Positions 1-6,292 of a DNA stretch of 7,565 nucleotides are shown one piece after another; the first letter of the stretch is position 1, and each line of letters starts with the position of its first letter. The stretch is from assembly GCA_002746235.1 (NCBI GenBank), contig NVWJ01000001.1:249744-257308 (forward strand). Direction: 5' to 3'. A program made the translations under genes and the position numbers. The notes below the pieces were generated by a model. The model made no database searches. It had not been told where the DNA came from and saw nothing but the letters and a program-made list of their open reading frames with translations. This stretch comes from Planctomycetota bacterium. GTDB lineage: Bacteria > Planctomycetota > UBA1135.

Positions 1-704
1 CAGGAGACCAAATCGATTTCATTGTACGTAGCAAATTCCTGAAGGAGGAGCTGTACCGTGAGCACAACCTAGTGCTTTCCTTGGACGAAAAGCATTTGGA
101 TCTCGGTACCATTGATTTGCGTGGCGTCCTAAATTCGATTTCGATTTCTGTAAAAGGTACGCAAGGGCGCCTACTTCCATCTCCGTGGGCATGGACGGAA
201 TCCATGGAAGAGAAGGCGTATTTTGAGCAACCGCTGAAACTCATCCGCGGAGAAGAATTCATTCAGCTGGTTATTGGCGTGGACGATCGACCTTACCGTG
301 TAGTTGGCGACCCACGCAGTAATCTCGACTTAACCTTGCCGCGCGGGATTCCAGTTGAGATTGTGGTTAGCCCCATGCCTGATTTTGGTGAAAATTGGTA
401 CTTTTATGGAGGATTGCATGACATCCATGAAACCGAAAATCTTTGGCTCCCTTTCCTTAGTGATGACCCACCCATCTATCGCTTGGAAGTTCCTGCTCCT
501 GGTACATACCAAGTCGAATTTCAGATTTCACATTGGTCGGAAGGGAATGGATGGAGCGAAGCATTCTCTATCCTTCCGCGTGAAGGAATGCCAATGATTG
601 AAATACAAAAAGGGAATCTCACTCAATCCTTTGCATTGTCTTGGAACCCTGCCGAAGCTGAACTGCTTCAACAACACATGCTTGAACTCGAGGCAAATCA
701 GTGA
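1..704 (+). CDS. 3' end of a large carboxypeptidase-regulatory-like (Ig-like) surface protein, partial
   Basis: The frame is open from the first bases of the window, so the true start lies upstream. The GTG at 72 is an ordinary valine codon inside the gene. Translation from position 3 aligns without gaps to the 868-residue protein at 1974-4580, starting near that protein's residue 638. The match runs through an RS..(x)EEL stretch and then IDLRG (bases 111-125), where 14 of 23 residues are identical. From IDLRG to the stop there are 197 residues here and 194 in the paralogue. The visible part has no cysteine, no membrane segment and no catalytic motif; it is rich in beta-type alternating hydrophobics and aromatics, as expected of an extracytoplasmic beta-sandwich protein. 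The stop codon overlaps the GTG start of the next gene, so the two are probably translationally coupled. If the paralogy holds over the full length, several hundred residues are missing from view. Function unknown. Confidence 0.85.
   Translation, partial: GDQIDFIVRSKFLKEELYREHNLVLSLDEKHLDLGTIDLRGVLNSISISVKGTQGRLLPSPWAWTESMEEKAYFEQPLKLIRGEEFIQLVIGVDDRPYRVVGDPRSNLDLTLPRGIPVEIVVSPMPDFGENWYFYGGLHDIHETENLWLPFLSDDPPIYRLEVPAPGTYQVEFQISHWSEGNGWSEAFSILPREGMPMIEIQKGNLTQSFALSWNPAEAELLQQHMLELEANQ
690..693 (+). promoter_or_regulatory. Ribosome binding site for the 205-residue membrane protein
   Basis: GAGG lies 7 nt before the GTG at 701, inside the end of the upstream gene. It supports the GTG start over the next in-frame ATG, at codon 39, which would fall inside the first membrane helix. 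The other plus-strand starts in this window have no comparable site. Confidence 0.55.
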
Positions 705-1318
705 ACCCGCTCTTCCATTACCTACACGATCAAGTCAAAGGATTTTCGAAAGCTGGCACCGATGTACCCGATGCAGAATCTTCGATAGACCGCAAGGCAT
801 CAAAAGCCTTCGCAATGGCCTTGGGCTTAGCGGGGTTGGCACTTATGGCTGTGCCTCTCGTATTAGATTTCCTCCCACCTCGTGTTGCGGTTAAGTCTCT
901 AGTCGTTTCCATGATGGTATTTGGGCTAGCCGTAAAATATTGGCGAGGAAGTTCGTTGTTTCACCTTATGGGAGATTTAGTACGCAACTGGATTCCTTTT
1001 AGCCTCCTAATTTATATGTACTTCACCGGCGGGAAAATGGCTATCGCCGTGTTCAAAGGTGGAGAATCGGTGGAATATGCAATCCACGGTGGGTTCATGA
1101 TGATGGCAGGATCCTTCCTCGCTATCGTTACCAGTTTGGTCCATGCCTATAAGCTGGGTGAGAAGGCAAAAGCGGAAGGCACGACAGCGCGGGCTGCAGT
1201 CATTGGCTTTCGCTTTTACGCAATCATTTGGTGCGCCTTCTTTGTAGGAGGCTTCATTATGCTTGCATGGGGCATCGGCTTGGCAGATTGGTTCATGGTC
1301 GATGTCCTCGGTCTCTGA
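701..1318 (+). CDS. Five-helix integral membrane protein of unknown function
   Basis: I do not recognise the family. The 205 residues begin with a polar stretch of about 35 residues (acidic around DVPDAESSID), followed by five hydrophobic segments near residues 37-58, 62-80, 97-118, 129-149 and 168-195. A basic, alanine-rich loop (about 151-165) precedes the last helix. There is a single cysteine (C178) and no obvious active-site or transport motif. The GTG start is chosen because it gives a 4-bp GTGA overlap with the upstream stop and has GAGG at good spacing; starting at the first ATG would remove the start of helix 1. The overlap suggests co-expression with the large protein upstream, and the next gene begins 6 bp after the stop. 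It could be an accessory, anchoring or assembly factor for the neighbouring surface proteins, but that rests on position alone. Confidence 0.85.
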   Translation: MNPLFHYLHDQVKGFSKAGTDVPDAESSIDRKASKAFAMALGLAGLALMAVPLVLDFLPPRVAVKSLVVSMMVFGLAVKYWRGSSLFHLMGDLVRNWIPFSLLIYMYFTGGKMAIAVFKGGESVEYAIHGGFMMMAGSFLAIVTSLVHAYKLGEKAKAEGTTARAAVIGFRFYAIIWCAFFVGGFIMLAWGIGLADWFMVDVLGL

Positions 1319-1324
1319 TCCATC

Positions 1325-1927
1325 ATGCTTTCCTCACCTCTACGTCTACTCGCCATTGCTGTGGTACTGGTTGCGGGTTATGTCGTGTTGGAACAGAAGT
1401 ATCGATCTCAAGTTAGCGACGAAGCTGGAATTGCTGTCGATGCAGATTACTCGCGCACCGATTTAAGGACTCGTCCTAAACTGCCGCATAAGATTTCGAT
1501 CGATGAACTCGCACTGCCGCCATTAACACCGCGGCAACCTTATGTAGCCATTGCACCTCATCCGGTCATCCGAAGAGATTTCAACGAACTCAATACGCGA
1601 GGTTCTTGGGCAAACCGCACTCTCTCCGGAACGGTCCTCCTTTATGACGGTGCTGCAGCTGCCAATCAAAATATTTCAGCAGAGCTCATTCTTTACCAAC
1701 CCAAACCAGATGTCATCTTCTCAGGAAAGATCCATACCGATGCAACAGGAAGGTTTGAACTGTTCTTGGCTTATGAGTTATTCTCCACCACCAGCCTTTC
1801 GCTGCATTTAGGCCATGGCGATGGGCAAAATGTTTTTGAACGTTATGCAAGTATCCATGTATCGCAAGTTTCCCTAGCGGAGGGACTAGATTTGGGATCC
1901 CTCGTACTCCTCCCAACTTCCGACTAA
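1325..1927 (+). CDS. Small single-pass protein with one Ig-like/carboxypeptidase-regulatory-like domain
   Basis: The 200 residues begin with an uncleaved-looking signal anchor (about residues 6-22, after MLSSPLR). A polar, proline-rich linker of about 75 residues follows, with PKLPHK and LPPLTPRQP. The last hundred residues form one predicted beta-sandwich: LSGTVLLYDG, SAELILYQ, SGKIHTDATGRFEL, SLSLHLGHGD, and a closing LDLGSLVL. The T-D-x-x-G-x-F turn and the closing L-x-L-G-x-L pattern are typical of carboxypeptidase-regulatory-like repeats and recur in the two large neighbours (NDLGDLVV at residues 481-488 of the 868-residue protein; LDLGTIDL in the partial gene at 1). There is no cysteine, which fits an extracytoplasmic location. 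The ATG at 1325 lies 6 bp after the previous stop with no clear Shine-Dalgarno site. It looks like a one-domain version of the large protein downstream. Family and partner are unknown. Confidence 0.8.
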   Translation: MLSSPLRLLAIAVVLVAGYVVLEQKYRSQVSDEAGIAVDADYSRTDLRTRPKLPHKISIDELALPPLTPRQPYVAIAPHPVIRRDFNELNTRGSWANRTLSGTVLLYDGAAAANQNISAELILYQPKPDVIFSGKIHTDATGRFELFLAYELFSTTSLSLHLGHGDGQNVFERYASIHVSQVSLAEGLDLGSLVLLPTSD

Positions 1928-1973
1928 AAATTCGGTACACCAAGGACCTTTCTCTTTGGCGCTAGACTAGGGC
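1928..1973 (+). other. 46-bp intergenic gap, no convincing promoter or terminator
   Basis: This is the longest gap in the plus-strand block. It holds a weak imperfect stem, CCAAGG (1940-1945) with CTTTGG (1954-1959) around an 8-nt loop and including one G-U pair, but no following T-run. No recognisable -35/-10 pair was found, and no Shine-Dalgarno site is well placed for the ATG at 1974. Confidence 0.4.
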
Positions 1974-4580
1974 ATGTCACGCACTTGGCTTCCACTGACC
2001 ATTGTGGTCTTATTGATTGCAGGATTTATCGTTTTCCTTTCGCCGAACGACTCGGGGGACGATGCAACTAGCGGAATAGCTAATCCTTCCACCAAACTGT
2101 TACCGGCGTCCATTGAAGATTTGCAAGCAGCACCCTTCGTCGATGAGCGTGAAAAAGAAGCGGAGGAGTCACCGTCTCGATTGACCATCTCAACGCCTTC
2201 CTCGCGAGCGCCGATTGAATATGCAACTCCTTCCGAAGAAGGTCTCCTGATTACGGTGCTAGATGGCAATACGCAAAAGCCTCTACCACGCGCAGAAGTC
2301 ATGGTGATTGACACCGGAGTCGCGGACATGCGCTTGCTGGAATCCGAGATGTCACTCAGCGCAGATTTCGAAAGGGTCTTCGAAAATCTGGGAGTCATTT
2401 ATAGGACCGACCAAAATGCACAAGTGCGCATTCCGTTTGCAGTGGATGATCACATCATTGCCGGTCGCACTCCCACTCATTTCAACTTTTCTTTTGATGT
2501 CGACAAAAACATAGATGACCTAAATCTATATTTGAATCCCACCAAAATTCTTCGCGTTCAGATTGTCGATCACCATGGAAATCCAGTAAAGGGTGCGCCA
2601 GTCTCTTTAAGGGTTCGTACTGAAAAATCGGTGCAAGATTTCACCACGGCCTACTCGAATGAAGATGGTTTTGCGGATCTCAAACTATTCCAGTTGCTTC
2701 TCATGGAGCTTGCAGACGACGAAACTTATGCAGCTCTATTAGTTCTCCACCACCAGCCTGTCGAAGTCCGAGTTCACCTGAATGAATTGCCAAAGGAGCC
2801 ACCTGTTTTAATACTGCCCGAGGTTGGGCAAGTGGAGATTCATGTGGTGGATGACCACGGTGAGAAGGTGACCGAAACTTTCCTTGTGAACATGAATCTT
2901 TTGCTTCCGGAAGATACTTATGACTCGCAATTGGAATTTATTCCAAGGAACAATTTCCGTGAACACCTCACTGGGCGCACAAAAAATGGGACTGCCTTCT
3001 TCCCTTTGGTTGATTTTGATCAGCGCCTGCACGTAACCGTAGTCTCTCAAGACGGAGAGCGACGGGCGAATGCATTTGGAGGAGGCCCCGTACGAAATGG
3101 AGGCCCCGCAATCTTTACGCTGATCCCGAAAGCAGAGAGGCCGGTCATTGTCGGGCGGGTTCTGAATACCGAGGGGGTTATTGGTGCAAACCTAAGTTTG
3201 GAATACCACGTAAAGACTACTTCTGATGGAGGCAACAACTCTTCACGCGCTGGCAACATCCGTACCGATGAAAACGGAAAGTTTCGCCTGTTGATGGAAG
3301 ATGGTTATCAAGAGAGTGCAATACGCGTATTAACCCTCACCATGCGGGCGACAAAAAAGAAGCCAAAGCGCACCACCGTGACTGATCTCAGTTATTTTTT
3401 GGCGCCTGGTGAAAATGACTTGGGTGATTTAGTGGTCACTGTGCCTCCGTTGATTGCCTCCGGTTCGGTAGTCGACACCTCTGGTGTTCCGATACGTGGC
3501 GCCAAGGTTCGTTTGCAGCGGAAGTACCGCCACGGAGAAGGGCCAGATGACTTTTGGTGGAATGGAATATGGGAACTGCGTACCGAAACCGACCGCGAGG
3601 GAGAGTTTGCCATCCGTGGAAGCTTGCCACCCGATGAATATCGCATCAGCGCAACGCATGACAACTTTATTGAGGGCGCAGTCAAGATTACCCAAGGGAG
3701 GGAGGGAATCCTTTTAGTCTTAGAGAAGTCTGTGAATGTTCATGGCAGTTTCTTATTAGACGATGGCATCGATCCGAGTACATTGGAAGTCACTCTGCAG
3801 ACTCTTCATCCCAATTCAGCGGGCGATCATAAATATTTCAAGCAAAACCTCAAAGACCAAGCAAAGTTTTCATTCCAAAACATGCCACCTGGGCCAGCCA
3901 TTTTAGTTTTGCGCTCGGAGATTTTTGAAGAAGAACTCTTTCTCCACACCGACCTGCTACTAACCAACCAGGAGGACACTCAAACACTTGCGCCGATTGA
4001 CTTGCGAGGTGCCCTTCAGACCATTCGTATTTGGGTAAAAAATCCTTTGGGAGAATTACTTCCTAAGTTTCATATCTGGCCGAGCAATACCCGTAAGCGA
4101 CATAGTACCCAAGAAAATCCGTTTGTAACCATTACCCGAGAAACCGGTTTAGATTTTCAAATCGTTGCACCTGGATACCGCAGTCAAAGGTTGGTTGGTG
4201 TTGTCGGTGATCGAGAATTGACGATGCAAAGTGGTTTCGTTGTAAGTGCTGAGATTAGCAATCTAAATCGGGTGCCGAATGGGTGGAAGATTCGCCTGTA
4301 CTTTAAAGCGCTTACGGGGAGCAGCGGAGAAAAGGCCGATTCACGCCTATCCCATCAAATCGCGGATTTTAGCCCCACCGCAAAGCCTACTTACTTCATG
4401 GATTCCGGCACCTATTCGGTGCGCTTTATTGCGGTTGGAGACGAGACCACTGGCAACATCCAACGCAAATGGCTGAAAGATGACGGCACCACCATTCAGG
4501 TCGCGGACCTTGCTTTGCCGCAAAACTACATTTTCACCTTCAATGAAGACGATTTCGCCGAGGCCATCGCAGAAGATTAG
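1974..4580 (+). CDS. Large single-pass surface protein with tandem carboxypeptidase-regulatory-like (Ig-like) domains
   Basis: 868 residues. MSRTW and a hydrophobic segment (about 5-23) form an N-terminal anchor or uncleaved signal, placing the rest outside the cytoplasm. Residues 24-88 are a low-complexity acidic/Ser/Pro stalk. About six beta-sandwich repeats follow, beginning near 90 (LLITVLDGNTQKPLPRAEV), 193 (LRVQIVDHHGNPVKGAPV), 286 (VEIHVVDDHGEKV), 391 (VIVGRVLNTEGV), 494 (IASGSVVDTSGVPIRGAKV) and 588 (NVHGSF). Typical internal turns are TDENGKF and TDREGEF. Residues 675-868 are a distinct C-terminal module shared with the partial gene at 1-704, with an acidic end (NEDDFAEAIAED). The protein has no cysteine at all. 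These domains are usually non-catalytic structural or binding modules; no peptidase residues are seen. The ATG at 1974 is the only start that keeps the anchor at the N terminus, though its ribosome site is poor. The specific role is unknown. Confidence 0.88.
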   Translation: MSRTWLPLTIVVLLIAGFIVFLSPNDSGDDATSGIANPSTKLLPASIEDLQAAPFVDEREKEAEESPSRLTISTPSSRAPIEYATPSEEGLLITVLDGNTQKPLPRAEVMVIDTGVADMRLLESEMSLSADFERVFENLGVIYRTDQNAQVRIPFAVDDHIIAGRTPTHFNFSFDVDKNIDDLNLYLNPTKILRVQIVDHHGNPVKGAPVSLRVRTEKSVQDFTTAYSNEDGFADLKLFQLLLMELADDETYAALLVLHHQPVEVRVHLNELPKEPPVLILPEVGQVEIHVVDDHGEKVTETFLVNMNLLLPEDTYDSQLEFIPRNNFREHLTGRTKNGTAFFPLVDFDQRLHVTVVSQDGERRANAFGGGPVRNGGPAIFTLIPKAERPVIVGRVLNTEGVIGANLSLEYHVKTTSDGGNNSSRAGNIRTDENGKFRLLMEDGYQESAIRVLTLTMRATKKKPKRTTVTDLSYFLAPGENDLGDLVVTVPPLIASGSVVDTSGVPIRGAKVRLQRKYRHGEGPDDFWWNGIWELRTETDREGEFAIRGSLPPDEYRISATHDNFIEGAVKITQGREGILLVLEKSVNVHGSFLLDDGIDPSTLEVTLQTLHPNSAGDHKYFKQNLKDQAKFSFQNMPPGPAILVLRSEIFEEELFLHTDLLLTNQEDTQTLAPIDLRGALQTIRIWVKNPLGELLPKFHIWPSNTRKRHSTQENPFVTITRETGLDFQIVAPGYRSQRLVGVVGDRELTMQSGFVVSAEISNLNRVPNGWKIRLYFKALTGSSGEKADSRLSHQIADFSPTAKPTYFMDSGTYSVRFIAVGDETTGNIQRKWLKDDGTTIQVADLALPQNYIFTFNEDDFAEAIAED
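3081..3108. repeat. Short direct repeat GGAGGCCCCG inside the 868-residue gene
   Basis: The 10-mer GGAGGCCCCG occurs at 3081-3090 and again at 3099-3108. It encodes the glycine-rich turn FGGGPVRNGGPAIF at the end of the third beta-sandwich. The two copies are in different phases of a locally repetitive coding stretch, so a small slippage duplication or simple Gly-Pro codon choice would explain it. Confidence 0.5.
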
Positions 4581-4598
4581 ATCTTAGCTTCCAAAACG
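4581..4598. other. 18-bp convergent intergenic gap
   Basis: The plus-strand stop (TAG, ending 4580) and the minus-strand stop (TAA, 4599-4601) face each other across 18 bp. AAGAT (4573-4577), TAG, ATCTT (4581-4585) makes a 5-bp stem with a 3-nt loop, but it is short and AT-rich, and no clear T-run follows on either strand. I do not call it a terminator. Transcripts from the two sides probably overlap at their 3' ends, or end by a factor-dependent mechanism. Confidence 0.45.
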
Positions 4599-6281
4599 TT
4601 ATTCCGACATGGCGCCCGACACCAAGTAAACCGAACCCGTGTTGGTGCCTCGCACAGGAGTCCACGCTGCGGTGAATAGGAAATCACGTGCGCCATCCTG
4701 ATTACAGTCCGGTAAAGAAGTGGAATCAAAACCCATAGTTGCGCCAGCGATCGTGCAAGTCCACATACGTAGAACAGAACCGTCTTTGCCAGAGAGTAAG
4801 TAGCAACGTCCGCCGGAAGGAGCTGCGGCAGAGTTTTGCCAAGCACCAGTAATAACATCGGCGTGACCGTCTTGGTTGATGTCACCTGCAATCGCATTTC
4901 CAATGCCTAAGCCTTCGCCAGCGAGGCCATCGCGAATCCAAAGAGTTTTGCCATCGGCGCCAGAGAGCAAACGCACTTGCCCACTCCCTGGTCCGCCAGT
5001 ATTCGCTTCGAAATCTACGGTGTAGACATCGTCGATGCCGTCAGCGTTGACGTCGCCAATGACCGAAGAAAAGAAGCGTCCATAGTTGACGTTGTTCTTG
5101 CCTCCTTCAGCACGGAAGGCTTCGCGGAATGATTTCTGCTTAGCATCGAATCGGTAGACCACCACCTCTCCCAGTTGTTGCGCACCAGCATTCATCGCGC
5201 CGATGACCAGAAGTTGATTTTCGCCCGAGCCCCCAGCCGAAACTGTAGTACCGAAGTTATCCGCTGCACCGGCACCATCAAGGGTATGCAGAAGTGCGCC
5301 GTTTTTGCCTGAGTGGATTGTCACGCGACCGCGGCCTGCTCCAAAACTGCTACTCCCCACTGCAATGTCGTCGGTTCCATCGGCGTTGACATCGAAAATG
5401 GCGTCTACCTCTCTACCGAAGCCATCTCCAGCGACCGCCCCAGTGATTTCAAAAAGCAGCTCGCCGGTTTTCCCTGACCAAACTAAGACTCCGCCGGAAC
5501 GTTTCGTGTCATTGGTGCGCGGTGCGGTTGCAGCATAATCAGCGAAACCATCGTCATCTAAATCGCCCATGCCTGCGACCGCCATACCGAGACCATCTTG
5601 CGGAGTTCCTTGGTGCCGGCGAATCTCCTTGCCGGTCTTGCCTGAAAAAAGATACACGCATCCGACTACAACTTTCGGCGCACTTGGGTCAGTCTGGAAT
5701 GGAGCACTAGTGATGACATCGTGAGTGCCGTCGCCATCGATGTCGCCCGCGTCCACGGCCACCCAACCGAATTGGTCATTGGCATTTTCACCGTGCCATG
5801 CAAAAAGGATTTCGGTTTCTTCGACGAAGGGGTGATCGAAATCTGCGGCGGGTGGTGCATAATTAGCAAAGCGAGGGTCGTTTTGAATACTGGCTAAGTC
5901 GGTGTCGGACCAAAGTTGTGCCCACCCCTGAAAGCCGGCTGTCTTCGCATGACCTAACCATTCAAAGGCCTTGTCTGCATCTCCCTGCAAGGCCCAAGCG
6001 CAAGCCAGGTTGTAACTTGCATTGGCCGCGGTTGCCGGAAAACTAGCCGCCATCTCATGCGCAGGTACAGCTTTGCTCCAATCCTTTTGCGCGTGATAGG
6101 CATAGCCGAGCCAATACCAAGCGGTTGCGTTTTGAGGTTGCGCCTCGACCACCGGTTCCAAAATGGCAACTGCTTGAGCGAAATTACCTTGCTGCATTTG
6201 CGCGCCAGCCTGCTGCAATGGGTTCGGCGCAGGATTTGGATTTTGCGCAAGGGTGAGTAAGAGGGCGAAGAAAAAGGACAT
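4599..6281 (-). CDS. Secreted TPR plus seven-blade FG-GAP (integrin-alpha-like) beta-propeller protein
   Basis: 560 residues. A short hydrophobic N terminus (MSFFFALLLTLAQ) resembles a signal peptide but lacks a basic n-region. TPR-type helices occupy about 21-50, 51-83 and 84-116, followed by the DTDLASIQNDPRF tail often seen after such repeats. Residues about 160-558 hold seven FG-GAP-type repeats. Calcium-type loops are DIDGDGTHD (180-188), DLDDDGFAD (240-248), DVNADGTDD (297-305), DVNADGIDD (410-418), DINQDGHAD (467-475) and DCNQDGARD (525-533). Most blades close on a strand ending in SGK.G or SGADG. The fourth repeat (343-363, FGTTVSAGGSGENQLLVIGA) has lost the loop. Seven repeats match a closed propeller. 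Such proteins are typically extracytoplasmic and bind proteins or glycans; the ligand is unknown. The ATG at 6281 lies 11 bp after the upstream amidohydrolase stop with at most a weak AGG ribosome site; the same frame stays open upstream but offers no nearby start codon. Confidence 0.88.
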   Translation of the reverse strand: MSFFFALLLTLAQNPNPAPNPLQQAGAQMQQGNFAQAVAILEPVVEAQPQNATAWYWLGYAYHAQKDWSKAVPAHEMAASFPATAANASYNLACAWALQGDADKAFEWLGHAKTAGFQGWAQLWSDTDLASIQNDPRFANYAPPAADFDHPFVEETEILFAWHGENANDQFGWVAVDAGDIDGDGTHDVITSAPFQTDPSAPKVVVGCVYLFSGKTGKEIRRHQGTPQDGLGMAVAGMGDLDDDGFADYAATAPRTNDTKRSGGVLVWSGKTGELLFEITGAVAGDGFGREVDAIFDVNADGTDDIAVGSSSFGAGRGRVTIHSGKNGALLHTLDGAGAADNFGTTVSAGGSGENQLLVIGAMNAGAQQLGEVVVYRFDAKQKSFREAFRAEGGKNNVNYGRFFSSVIGDVNADGIDDVYTVDFEANTGGPGSGQVRLLSGADGKTLWIRDGLAGEGLGIGNAIAGDINQDGHADVITGAWQNSAAAPSGGRCYLLSGKDGSVLRMWTCTIAGATMGFDSTSLPDCNQDGARDFLFTAAWTPVRGTNTGSVYLVSGAMSE

Positions 6282-6292
6282 GCTTATTGGAC

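Noticed and set aside
72..704. A complete gene starting at the GTG at 72
   Set aside because: The same frame is open to the window edge and the residues before 72 align with the paralogue at 1974-4580, so this is an internal codon of a longer gene.
1940..1959. Stem-loop CCAAGG/CTTTGG as a terminator between the 200- and 868-residue genes
   Set aside because: It is six base pairs including a G-U pair, with an 8-nt loop and no T-run; too weak to call.
1961..1973. TAGACT as a -10 promoter element before the 868-residue gene
   Set aside because: It matches the consensus poorly, has no partner -35 and would leave almost no leader before the ATG.
1967..2398. Minus-strand 143-residue open frame over the start of the 868-residue gene
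   Set aside because: A serine/arginine-rich low-complexity translation opposite a well-supported gene; a reverse-strand shadow.
4573..4585. AAGAT-TAG-ATCTT as a bidirectional terminator
   Set aside because: Five AT-rich pairs with a 3-nt loop and no T-tract on either side are not enough.
5305..5538. Plus-strand open frames inside the propeller and amidohydrolase genes (for example 5305-5538, 6638-6994, 7179-7478)
   Set aside because: They lie wholly antisense to well-supported domain-bearing genes, and their translations show no domain or plausible protein character.
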